DNA from: Prevotella sp. UBA2725
GTDB lineage: Bacteria > Bacteroidota > Bacteroidia > Bacteroidales > Bacteroidaceae
Direction of reading: 5' to 3'
DNA: 64,000 nt
Assembly: GCA_002353825.1 (NCBI GenBank)
Contig: DEKJ01000003.1
Location: 62,001 to 126,000, forward strand
Of this stretch, positions 1 to 8,047 are shown in pieces (the first letter of the stretch is position 1; every line of letters begins with the position of its first letter). Under the pieces are notes generated by a model, which did not search any database, was not told the origin of the DNA, and was given only the letters and a program-made list of their open reading frames with translations. Made by a program: the position numbers and the translations under genes.

Positions 1-112
1 CCATCGCCGCCCCATAGCGTTTGCAAAGCTTACGGAAGCCAATGTCAGTCACATCCTCCATGGGTGCAAGAAACAATGGCCTGCTACCAAAGTCTATATT
101 GCCTATCTTCAT
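1..112 (-). CDS. dusB: tRNA-dihydrouridine synthase, N-terminal fragment
   Basis: Only the first 37 codons lie in the window; the gene continues past the left edge. The reading starts MKIGNIDFGSRPLFLAPMED and continues with VTDIGFRKLCKRYGA. The APMxxVTDxxFR segment is the FMN-barrel opening of Dus enzymes, which reduce uridine to dihydrouridine in tRNA. The start at 112 is chosen because the conserved strand begins about 12 residues later and a TAACTTTG promoter box lies 67 bases upstream. The subfamily (DusB-like) is inferred from this short stretch only. Confidence 0.85.
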   Translation of the reverse strand, partial: MKIGNIDFGSRPLFLAPMEDVTDIGFRKLCKRYGAAM

Positions 113-178
113 ATGAATCGTCTATTATTGCCTTATTATAAATGCTTTAATATAATGGATCTTTTCTGATCCTTTCTG

Positions 179-186
179 CAAAGTTA
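179..186 (-). promoter_or_regulatory. -7 promoter box upstream of dusB
   Basis: The minus strand reads TAACTTTG, an exact match to the Bacteroidota TAnnTTTG box. No clear TTTG box is visible 19-20 bases further upstream, so strength is uncertain. Confidence 0.55.
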
Positions 187-218
187 CGGCTTTTCCTTGC
201 AATAACCATCATAATTTT

Positions 219-622
219 GGTTCTTCAACTTTTTCGGGTTGATTTATGAAACCAACCTATCATAGATTTATGAAACCAACTTATCATAAACAAAGTTGAT
301 GATGCTTGGGCGGTAGGTTGAGTTGGTCGCCCGCACCTCGGAGAGGTGCCACATGGTTAGCCCCACGTGAGGCGCAGCCGAAACGTGGGGTTAGAATAGT
401 GTAGATGACCTGAATTCCGGCCTCGAAGAGGGCGAACATGGTTTAAATACCCATCAGCTTTAGCCAGCATTCCGCCCATGTTCGCCCTCTTCGAGGCCGA
501 CAGGTCAGGTTAAATCGCCTGCCCCGAACCCCAGGTTGCGTCGCTGCGCTCCTTACCTGGGGCTAACCATGTACAACCTCTTCGAGGTTGACTGCAGTAT
601 CAACCCGAAAACCGGAAGAACA
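219..622. mobile_element. Multi-hairpin MITE-like element, copy 1 (degenerate)
   Basis: The left end reads GGTTCTTCAACTTTTTCGGG and the right end (598-622) is the inverse of GTTCTTCCGGTTTTCGGGTT, so the ends form imperfect terminal inverted repeats shared with the elements at 20448 and 45302. Inside are hairpin modules: CCTCGGAGAGG, a CCCCACGTGAGG...CGTGGGG stem, CCTCGAAGAGGGC facing GCCCTCTTCGAGG, CCCCAGGTTGCG...ACCTGGGG, and AACCTCTTCGAGGTT. The left part also holds two near-identical copies of ATTTATGAAACCAAC (243 on and 267 on). No clean target duplication is seen. No protein is encoded. It lies between dusB's promoter and the 3' end of the LTA-synthase-like gene and explains this gene-free stretch. 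Confidence 0.75.
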
Positions 623-624
623 CC

Positions 625-2685
625 TTATTTTATCTCTGTGTTGACATACTGATACCACACCTGTGCCTTGTGGGCTGCTTGTTTATCGGCATGCTTCAAT
701 GGGATCTCGACTGTGGTTCCGTCTGCCATCCACTTCACGCTATATTGGCGGACGCGGCGGACGGGGGAGAGGACGGTGAGGTGTCCACGCTCATAATAGC
801 CTAAATCCTGATAGGTTGCCATGAACGCACGAGGCGAATAGGTTGGAGAGAAGACGTTGGTACCTGCAAACCGTACCTGGACATGCAGATGGAGCATCGA
901 CAGCAGTGTAGGCATGACGTCAATCTGCGAGCATGTCTTCTTGAATGCTTGGGGAACGATGAAGCCCGGACTGTAGACGAGGCAAGGGATGTGATACTTG
1001 TCGAGCGGCAGACTTGTCTTGCCGGCGCTGGAGGCACAATGGTCGGCAATGACGATGAAAACAGTGTTTTTGAACCATGATTTCTTGGAGGCTTGCGAGA
1101 GGAACCGCCCGATGGCGTAGTCGGTGTATTTCACGGCAGCGTCGCGACACTGGGGATTACCGTCAAACTGGATACGGCCTTCCGGATAGGTGTAAGGCCG
1201 GTGGTTGCTCGTCGTCATGATCTGCGCAAAGAAAGGCTTGCCTTTCCTACTGTCAACATCGAAGACCTGCAAGCCTTTGTCGAAGATATCCTCATCGCAG
1301 ACGCCCCAGATATTCTCAAAGTGGATATCTTTCTGCGCGATAGAGGCACGATCGATGACTTCATAACTGTTGTGTGAGAAATAGTCGCGCATGTTGTCGA
1401 AATAGCTGTCGCCTCCATAGAGGAACTGTACGGTATAGTCTTGTTTCTTTAGTACAGAGCCAACCGATAAGTTACCCATGTGGTTCTCCGGTCGTTTGAT
1501 GATACTCTCGCCGGCCGATGGCGGAATGCAGAGTGATAGCGCTTCAAGGCCTCGTACCGTGCGGTTGCCGCAGGCATAGAGACTGTCGAAGACGAGACTC
1601 TTGCTGACGAGTCGGTCAAGATTCGGCGTGATATGATTCTGATTGCCATAGCGTGTCATGAAGTCGGCGCTCAGACTCTCCACTGTGATGAGTACAATGT
1701 TCTTGCGTAGTGGGCTCAGGCTGTCTCCAAGCATCTTTTCACCCTTTTTATTGAGTCCGGCTTGCTGACGGTATTCGGCTACACACGTTTGTTGCGGCAT
1801 CATCGGATAGAACTTCTTATAGTCGAGCGTGTTGCTGCGGAAGGCAATGACGAAGTCGCAGGCGCCGTTTTGTTCCAACTGGTTCACATACTGGTCGCCG
1901 CTGTCTAAGCCATGTGTCCAGGATACTAAGCCAAAGCTGCACAGACAGAGAACGACATAGACTGCTTCGTTGCGGACCAATGGCCGCCACTCGCTGACGG
2001 TATCTAAGTGGATGCGGAGGAAATGAGCTTGAAGCCAGATGATCAGTGCTGTTAAGGCTATGAGTATCGCCATCAACGGCACGATGTTGTAGCTCTCCAT
2101 GATATTACCGATGACCTCATTGGTATAGACGAGATAGTCGACAGCGATAAAGTTATAGCGCACGCCAAACTCCTGCCAAAAGAAATACTCACCGGCAGAG
2201 ATGCAGAGCAGTAAAAATATGTATACAGCCCACAAGGCATAGACCGATACGCGTCGCCAGGCCGAACGGATGCCGGGAATGAGCCAGCGCAATGAGAAGC
2301 TGATAGCTTTCCAACCAAAGAAGATGCGAGCCACCATCGGGGCACCACCACCGTACTGTTTGAAGATGGAGAATGGCATCCAGGAATAGATGAAAGCCAG
2401 CCACCACAGTGCTCCGAAGAGATAACTCCATGGCTTATTGTATTTCCACGTGTTGAGGCCTGGGGCGATGACAGCCATCGGGATGCACAAGAGAACGCCC
2501 ATGCCTAAGTCGGATAGGAAACCAACGGAAAGGCTGCGCAGTATTTCGCCTACCGTGTAAGAGGCGTCGGCGGGAGAGGCGGCTATTAACACAAAGCGGA
2601 GCAGGAAACCTACAAAGATGTAGGTTACGAGGAAACTCACGAAGACGAAAGGAATAGGTCTTCTCAGAACATTCGATCCATTCAT
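625..2685 (-). CDS. LTA synthase-like / alkaline-phosphatase-superfamily phosphotransferase
   Basis: A 686-residue membrane protein. About six hydrophobic segments fill residues 12-258, followed by a sulfatase/LTA-synthase catalytic domain (about 325-640). Visible metal and active-site residues are E335 in NIVLITVESLS, the candidate nucleophile T376 in GNRTVRGLEAL, H495 in TTSNHRPY and D548-H549 in VIADHCASS. LtaS and MdoB relatives move glycerol-phosphate or related groups from a lipid donor onto envelope glycans on the outer face of the inner membrane. Gram-negatives lack lipoteichoic acid, so the acceptor is likely a periplasmic glucan or lipid A/LPS component; this is inference. It stands alone: its stop abuts a repeat element, and the downstream-facing GH3 gene has its own promoter. 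Confidence 0.85.
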   Translation of the reverse strand: MNGSNVLRRPIPFVFVSFLVTYIFVGFLLRFVLIAASPADASYTVGEILRSLSVGFLSDLGMGVLLCIPMAVIAPGLNTWKYNKPWSYLFGALWWLAFIYSWMPFSIFKQYGGGAPMVARIFFGWKAISFSLRWLIPGIRSAWRRVSVYALWAVYIFLLLCISAGEYFFWQEFGVRYNFIAVDYLVYTNEVIGNIMESYNIVPLMAILIALTALIIWLQAHFLRIHLDTVSEWRPLVRNEAVYVVLCLCSFGLVSWTHGLDSGDQYVNQLEQNGACDFVIAFRSNTLDYKKFYPMMPQQTCVAEYRQQAGLNKKGEKMLGDSLSPLRKNIVLITVESLSADFMTRYGNQNHITPNLDRLVSKSLVFDSLYACGNRTVRGLEALSLCIPPSAGESIIKRPENHMGNLSVGSVLKKQDYTVQFLYGGDSYFDNMRDYFSHNSYEVIDRASIAQKDIHFENIWGVCDEDIFDKGLQVFDVDSRKGKPFFAQIMTTSNHRPYTYPEGRIQFDGNPQCRDAAVKYTDYAIGRFLSQASKKSWFKNTVFIVIADHCASSAGKTSLPLDKYHIPCLVYSPGFIVPQAFKKTCSQIDVMPTLLSMLHLHVQVRFAGTNVFSPTYSPRAFMATYQDLGYYERGHLTVLSPVRRVRQYSVKWMADGTTVEIPLKHADKQAAHKAQVWYQYVNTEIK

Positions 2686-2792
2686 GATAATTTTACTTTA
2701 TTGTTCTATCCCTTAAACGAATTACTCTATATATTATTGTAGAAGGATAGATTTATTATTGAAAAGCCAACGAACTCTTCCGAAGATTGTTT

Positions 2793-2935
2793 TTTCACAC
2801 GAATTTTAAAGATCTTAAAGATGGCTACGCTATCCGCTACGCTGTGGAGAGCGCCCACTAGGGGTGCTCCTACGGGTATGTGTAGCCGCAAAGCGGCGTA
2901 ATAATCTTTAAGATCTTTAAGATCCGTGTGAGAAT
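2793..2935. repeat. Palindromic repeat element of the CACACGGATCTTAAAGAT family, copy A
   Basis: The left arm (2793-2822) contains CACACGAATTTTAAAGATCT and the right arm (2903-2933) is the inverse of CACACGGATCTTAAAGATCT, about 30 bp each. Between them lies GGCTACGCTATCCGCTACGC and, toward the right, TGTAGCCGCAAAGCGGCGTA, also partly self-complementary. A second copy in the same orientation is at 47199-47345. Both are followed by AATCTATGTGA. No coding capacity. It occupies the gap between the LTA-like gene and the GH3 gene. Confidence 0.75.
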
Positions 2936-3008
2936 AATCTATGTGAGAAAGAACACTGGGGGCGGCCTCTGCAAACAATACCGAAGCATTATTTAGCGTG
3001 TCAGGTCA

Positions 3009-3118
3009 TCGTCCGTCGAACGTCCGCCGATTGTTTGTCGAACGTCCGCCAATTGTTTGTCGAACGTCAACCAATTGTTTGTCGAACGTCGAACAATTGT
3101 TCGACGTACGGCAGACAA
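3009..3118. repeat. 22-bp-period repeat array downstream of the GH3 gene (5 units)
   Basis: Five consecutive 22-bp units with no spacers. Units 2-4 share TTGTTTGTCGAACGTC followed by six variable bases; units 1 and 5 are divergent. It begins 46 bases past the GH3 stop codon. The same period and motif recur at 23293 and 44734, and a related motif with the same period at 58260. Confidence 0.85.
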
Positions 3119-3164
3119 TCTCGTTGACGAGATATGGCAAACTCATTTAACGATAGTGAGCTTA

Positions 3165-5444
3165 TCATTCAACCACCGTGAGCTTGACAGAATTGACATC
3201 TCGACTGTTCGGTCCAATCATGATGTCGAAGTCACCTGGCTCTAAGACGGTGTTGCCATTAGCATCATAATAGCTGAGTGTTGAGGCATCTATGTCGAAA
3301 GACACCGTCTTGCTCTCACCTTTTGCGAGATGGATGCGCTGGAAACCTTTGAGTTCTTTTACGGGTCTGACGATGCTCGCAAAGCGGTCGTGAATGTAAA
3401 ATTGCACGATTTCATCGCCATCACGGGTACCTGTGTTCGTGATGGTGGCAGTTGCTGTAACTTTGCTACCTTTCTTTATCGTTGTGGCAGAGAGAGTTAC
3501 GGGACTGTATTTATACGTGGTGTAGCTCAGTCCGTATCCGAAGGGGTAGAGCGGTCCCTGGGGCACATCCGTATAGTTGCTCTGATATTTGCGGAACACC
3601 TTGTTGCCATCTTCTACGGGGCGACCTGTATTCAGATGGTTGTAGTAGAGCGGCTCTTGGCCTGTTGTGCGTGGAAGGCTGTTCACGAGTTTTCCTGTTG
3701 GCACCTTGTCACCGAAGAGCACGTCGCAAAGTGCGTCGCCTGTCTCTGAGCCAGCAAACCATACGTTCATGATGGCCGGTACATGCTCTGCTTCCCAGGA
3801 GAGCACCGTGGGGCGACCGGCAAAGTTGAGCAGTACTACCGGCTTGCTTGTTGCTACTAAAGCTTTTAGCAATCGGGCTTCAGCATCGGGCATGTTGAGG
3901 TTGGATCGGGCTGAACTCTCACCGCTCATCTCAGCCATTTCTCCGAGGCAAGCCACGATGACATCGGCCTTTTTCGCTGTTTCTACGGCTTCATTGAGGA
4001 GCTGCTGGGTGTTACCGCGTGGGATCGGGCGGCCAAACTCCACGGCAGCTTGTTGGATACTGTCATCGTAGATATTGGAGCCTTGAGCATAGAGCACAGT
4101 TGCATTGTTGCCAAGGTAGCGTTGCATGGCTTCCTTGACCGTACTGTATTTCTCAGGTGTGTCACCGGTCGACCAACAGCCGGGAAGGTTGTTGCGGTTG
4201 TCGGCAAGCGGGCCTATGAGTGCGATGGAACCGTGCTTTTTCAGTGGCAGGAGGTTGTTCTCGTTCTTCAGCAGGACGAAGGTCTGTGCAGCAATGTCGC
4301 GAGCCGTCTGCCGATGGGCGGCGGTGTAGAGGTCGTTCTTCTCTCGCTTCATGTCGCAGTAGCGATAAGGATTGTCGAAGAGCCCGAGCTTGTATTTAGC
4401 CTCGAGGACGCGACGTACCGCCTGGTTGAGTTCCTCCATCGTCACGGAGCCATCAGCGAGGCAAGCCTTGAGCTGAGCGGTATAAGCACCGGAGCACATG
4501 TCCATGTCTGTTCCGGCTTTCATAGCTTGTGCCGAACTTGTCTTCTGATCGCCGAATCCCCAGGATGTCATCTCGTTGATTGAACCGTAGTCGGTGACGA
4601 GGAATCCGTTGAAGCCCCATTGCTTCCGCAGTACATCGGTCAGCAGCCAGCGGTTGCCTGTAGCCGGGATGCCGTCGACGATATTGAATGATGACATCAC
4701 GGAGCCGACACCTGCCTTTACGGCAGCCTTATAAGGTGGCAGATACTGGTTGTACATACGCAGGCTGCTCATGTCAACGGTATTGTAGTCGCGCCCGGCC
4801 TCTGCGGCACCGTAAAGCGCATAGTGCTTCAGACATGCCATGAGTTCGTTGGCAGCATAGCCTTTCTGTTCTCCGCTGCCCTGGTAACCCCGTACTGCTG
4901 CTGCTCCCATAACAGAAGAAAGATAAGGATCCTCACCATAGCCTTCCGCCACGCGGCCCCAGCGGGCGTCGAGCGCTACGTCGACCATCGGACTGTAGTC
5001 CCAGCAGATGCCGCTTGCCGTCGCTTCTTCAGCAGCCATGCGTGCTCCGGCCTCAATAGCGTCCGGGTTCCAAGAGCAGGCTTGGGCGAGAGGAATCGGT
5101 AATACTGTTTCAAAGCCATGGATGACATCGAGGCCAAAGATGAGTGGGATGTGCAGGCGACTCTTCTTCACTGCCACTTCCTGTAAGGCTTTGATCTTTG
5201 CGACACCTTTGGTGTTTAGCACGGCCCCGAGCTGTCCGTTCTCGATGAGGCTGACAAGCGGCGAGTTGGTCTTGGCACCTGTCGTGAGGTCGGTGCCGGG
5301 CATAAGGTTGAGTTGTCCGATCTTCTCTTCTACGGTCATCTTACTCATGAGGTCATCGATAAATGCTCCCATAGGCTTCTTCTGGGCGAAGAGCGAACTA
5401 GAGAAGAGAAGGAGCGATGTTAGTAATACAGTTGCTTTCTTCAT
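3165..5444 (-). CDS. bglX: Glycoside hydrolase family 3 beta-glucosidase
   Basis: 759 residues with a signal peptide (residues 1-20, cut near SLFA/QKKP), so periplasmic or exported. The architecture is the BglX one: a GH3 barrel (about 30-350) with KH at 206-207 and nucleophile D285 in FLVTDYGS, a C-terminal alpha/beta sandwich (about 390-610), and a fibronectin-III-like domain ending in PGDFDIMIG. Such enzymes remove terminal beta-linked glucose from oligosaccharides. It is transcribed away from a second GH3 gene across a 238-bp gap with promoter boxes facing both ways, which suggests joint use in beta-glucan breakdown. Length is normal for the family. Exact linkage specificity cannot be told from the sequence. 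Confidence 0.93.
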   Translation of the reverse strand: MKKATVLLTSLLLFSSSLFAQKKPMGAFIDDLMSKMTVEEKIGQLNLMPGTDLTTGAKTNSPLVSLIENGQLGAVLNTKGVAKIKALQEVAVKKSRLHIPLIFGLDVIHGFETVLPIPLAQACSWNPDAIEAGARMAAEEATASGICWDYSPMVDVALDARWGRVAEGYGEDPYLSSVMGAAAVRGYQGSGEQKGYAANELMACLKHYALYGAAEAGRDYNTVDMSSLRMYNQYLPPYKAAVKAGVGSVMSSFNIVDGIPATGNRWLLTDVLRKQWGFNGFLVTDYGSINEMTSWGFGDQKTSSAQAMKAGTDMDMCSGAYTAQLKACLADGSVTMEELNQAVRRVLEAKYKLGLFDNPYRYCDMKREKNDLYTAAHRQTARDIAAQTFVLLKNENNLLPLKKHGSIALIGPLADNRNNLPGCWSTGDTPEKYSTVKEAMQRYLGNNATVLYAQGSNIYDDSIQQAAVEFGRPIPRGNTQQLLNEAVETAKKADVIVACLGEMAEMSGESSARSNLNMPDAEARLLKALVATSKPVVLLNFAGRPTVLSWEAEHVPAIMNVWFAGSETGDALCDVLFGDKVPTGKLVNSLPRTTGQEPLYYNHLNTGRPVEDGNKVFRKYQSNYTDVPQGPLYPFGYGLSYTTYKYSPVTLSATTIKKGSKVTATATITNTGTRDGDEIVQFYIHDRFASIVRPVKELKGFQRIHLAKGESKTVSFDIDASTLSYYDANGNTVLEPGDFDIMIGPNSRDVNSVKLTVVE

Positions 5445-5484
5445 ACGTTTATAGATTTGAAAGTTATTCCTTGTTTCATTGATG

Positions 5485-5492
5485 CAAAGTTA
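5485..5492 (-). promoter_or_regulatory. -7 promoter box for bglX
   Basis: The minus strand reads TAACTTTG, with ATTG ending 20 bases upstream as the -33 element. It lies about 40 bases before the bglX start. Confidence 0.65.
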
Positions 5493-5646
5493 AGAAAAAA
5501 GTGACTATCGCACAATAATTGATACCACTTTCTATAGACTTTCTATTTCTGATTAAAACATTGTGTCTCAAATAAATAGTAGAATTAATGCTTTTCTTTA
5601 AACCACTTTCTTTCTATATAGTCTTTTCTTGCTATCATTTTTTTAT

Positions 5647-5654
5647 TAAATTTG
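5647..5654 (+). promoter_or_regulatory. -7 promoter box for the second GH3 gene
   Basis: TAAATTTG matches TAnnTTTG and is 29 bases before the ATG. The -33 position is AT-rich without a clear TTTG. Confidence 0.55.
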
Positions 5655-5682
5655 CATACAAGTAAATTCTAAAATATGAGAC

Positions 5683-7926
5683 ATGAAAAGACTAGCGATT
5701 AAAACTAAGCATTTAGCAGTGCTTGTGATTTCTGCATTCTTGCTTTTTCCGTCTGTGGCGGTGATGGCACAGCAGCAGTCGGAAGGTATTGAGCAACAAG
5801 TGGAAAATTATCTCTCCCGTATGACACTCGATGAGAAGATTGCTGTGATTCATGCACAAAGCAAGTTCTCAGCTCGTGGAGTTCCCCGCCTCGGACTTCC
5901 TGACTTCTGGACCGACGACGGTCCTCACGGTGTGCGTCCTGACGTGCTGTGGGATGAGTGGGAACAGGCTGGCCAGACCAATGACTCGTGTGTCGCCTTC
6001 CCTGCGCTGACGTGCCTTGCGGCGACGTGGAACCCTTCCTTGGCGCACCTCTATGGCAAGAGCTTGGGTGAAGAGGCACTTTATCGGGGCAAAGACATGA
6101 TTCTAGGTCCGGGGGTCAACATCTACCGCACGCCGCTCAATGGCCGCAACTTCGAGTACTTAGGCGAAGACCCGTATCTCTCGTCCACAATGGTTGTGCC
6201 TTATATACAAGGTATGCAGGAGAATGGGGTAGCGGCTTGCGTGAAGCACTATGCACTGAACAACGATGAAGAGCATCGCTTTCAGGTCAATGTCAAGGTC
6301 TCTGACCGCGCCCTGCATGAGATCTATCTGCCTGCATTCAAGGCAGCCGTGGAGAAAGGCCATGTGTGGGCACTCATGGGAGCGTATAATCTCTACAAGG
6401 ATGAGCACAACTGCCACAACGAGTATCTGATCAACAAAATTCTCAAAGGCGACTGGAAGTTTGATGGTGTTGTGGTGAGTGATTGGGGCGGTACTCATGA
6501 TACCGATCAGGCTGTGAAGAATGGACTTGACATGGAGTTTGGCACGTGGACGAATGGCTTGAGTGCTGGTGTGTCCAATGCCTACGACAACTATTATCTT
6601 GCCAATGCTTATAAGAAAGGCATATTGAATGGGAAATATACAGAGAAAGAACTCAACGACAAGGTGCGTCGCGTGCTTCGCCTCTATTTCCGCACGACGA
6701 TGGCACAGCGTGGCCACGGCTTCCTTTGTTCTGAAGCACATTATGATGCAGCGAAGAAGATTGCCGAAGACGGCATCGTGCTGCTTCAGAATAAGGGCAA
6801 TGTCCTGCCTATGGTATTCAATGGCCAACGCAAGCGTGTGCTTGTGGTCGGCGAGAATGCCATCAAGATGATGACCGTTGGTGGTGGTAGCTCATCACTG
6901 AAGGTGCAACGGGAAATCTCGCCACTCAAAGGTCTGCAGGACCGCCTAAAAGATATTGCTGATGTTGAGTATGAGCGTGGCTATGTAGGTGATACGACCG
7001 GTAGCTATAATGGCGTGACGACCGGACAGAATCTCAAGGACAGCAGGTCGAAACAACAGCTCATCGATGATGCAGTAGAGAAAGCAAAGAAAGCGGACTA
7101 TGTCATTGTCTTTGGAGGACTGAATAAGAGCGACTATCAGGATTGTGAAGGCCATGACCGCAAGCAATACGGACTGCCTTATGCACAAGATAAGTTGTTG
7201 GAGGCTTTAGCGAAGGTTAATAAGAAACTCGTCTTTGTCAATATCTCCGGCAATGCTGTGGCGATGCCTTGGAAAGATGAGGTACCGGCTATTGTGCAGG
7301 GATGGTATATCGGCTCGGAGGCTGGCGAGGCACTTGCTGCCGTGCTGTGTGGAGATGCCAATCCGTCGGGTAAATTGCCATTCACGTGGCCTGCTTCATT
7401 GAAGGATGTCGGCGCCCATGCCTTGGATGCTTATCCGGGTGTATGGCGCAAGGGACATAAGATTATTGACGAGGAATATAAGGAAGGCGTCTATGTCGGT
7501 TACCGTTGGGCTGATGCTCATAAGACCCACCCGCTCTTCGCTTTTGGTCATGGACTAAGTTATACTTCTTTCAAACTTGCGAATCTCCGCCTCTCCAATA
7601 CAGCGATGACACCTGAAGATAGCTTGAAGGTGACTGTGAGCGTGACGAATACCGGCAAACGGGCTGGTGCTGAGGTCGTGCAGCTCTACATTCATGATGA
7701 CGAAGCCAGTGTGGACCGTCCCTATAAAGAACTGAAGGGCTTTAGCAAAGTGTTCCTGCAGCCCGGCGAGACAAAGGACGTTGAGATGACGATCGGCAAG
7801 GATGCTCTGAGCTTCTATGATGAAACAACTTCATCTTGGAAGGCAGAGCCTGGCACATTCACGGTACTTGTAGGTGACGCCTCAGATAATATTACGCTGA
7901 AGAAAGGCTTTCGCTTGGAGAAGTAA
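5683..7926 (+). CDS. Glycoside hydrolase family 3 protein (beta-glucosidase/xylosidase-like)
   Basis: 747 residues with an N-terminal signal sequence (about 1-30, ending VAVMAQ). The GH3 domain carries KH at 188-189 and nucleophile D267 in VVVSDWGGTHD. A second sandwich domain follows, and the C-terminal fibronectin-III-like domain begins near the TNTGKRAGAEVVQLYIHD segment. It is clearly distinct from the divergent bglX protein: the substrate-loop sequence (DDGPHGVRPD) resembles the glucosidase/xylosidase branch typical of rumen and gut Prevotella. It probably works on exported oligosaccharides alongside bglX. Linkage and sugar specificity are not decided by what is visible. Confidence 0.92.
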   Translation: MKRLAIKTKHLAVLVISAFLLFPSVAVMAQQQSEGIEQQVENYLSRMTLDEKIAVIHAQSKFSARGVPRLGLPDFWTDDGPHGVRPDVLWDEWEQAGQTNDSCVAFPALTCLAATWNPSLAHLYGKSLGEEALYRGKDMILGPGVNIYRTPLNGRNFEYLGEDPYLSSTMVVPYIQGMQENGVAACVKHYALNNDEEHRFQVNVKVSDRALHEIYLPAFKAAVEKGHVWALMGAYNLYKDEHNCHNEYLINKILKGDWKFDGVVVSDWGGTHDTDQAVKNGLDMEFGTWTNGLSAGVSNAYDNYYLANAYKKGILNGKYTEKELNDKVRRVLRLYFRTTMAQRGHGFLCSEAHYDAAKKIAEDGIVLLQNKGNVLPMVFNGQRKRVLVVGENAIKMMTVGGGSSSLKVQREISPLKGLQDRLKDIADVEYERGYVGDTTGSYNGVTTGQNLKDSRSKQQLIDDAVEKAKKADYVIVFGGLNKSDYQDCEGHDRKQYGLPYAQDKLLEALAKVNKKLVFVNISGNAVAMPWKDEVPAIVQGWYIGSEAGEALAAVLCGDANPSGKLPFTWPASLKDVGAHALDAYPGVWRKGHKIIDEEYKEGVYVGYRWADAHKTHPLFAFGHGLSYTSFKLANLRLSNTAMTPEDSLKVTVSVTNTGKRAGAEVVQLYIHDDEASVDRPYKELKGFSKVFLQPGETKDVEMTIGKDALSFYDETTSSWKAEPGTFTVLVGDASDNITLKKGFRLEK

Positions 7927-7966
7927 ACACCAATCTGAAGAATAAAAGACGGTTTCGATATTATTT

Positions 7967-8023
7967 ATCCGATAAAAACATTAACTTTGCACAATAATGT
8001 ATAAGCGAATGTTTTTATCGGAT
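7967..8023. promoter_or_regulatory. 16-bp perfect inverted repeat bracketing the pncB promoter
   Basis: ATCCGATAAAAACATT (7967-7982) and its exact complement AATGTTTTTATCGGAT (8008-8023) are separated by 25 bases that hold the -7 box TAACTTTG (7982-7989). A smaller inverted pair ACATTA/TAATGT (7979, 7995) is nested inside. Since the left arm lies upstream of the expected start of transcription, the pair reads best as a DNA operator. A T-rich tract after the right arm also allows it to end read-through from the GH3 gene. Confidence 0.6.
7982..7989 (+). promoter_or_regulatory. -7 promoter box for pncB
   Basis: TAACTTTG, 59 bases before the pncB ATG, placed between the arms of the inverted repeat. 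No clear -33 TTTG. Confidence 0.6.
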
Positions 8024-8047
8024 TTTTTATTCGGAAAGGTATAGACT

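Noticed and set aside
3009..3118. Possible CRISPR array
   Set aside because: Units are contiguous 22-mers with no unique spacers, and no cas genes are near. The same holds for the other three arrays.
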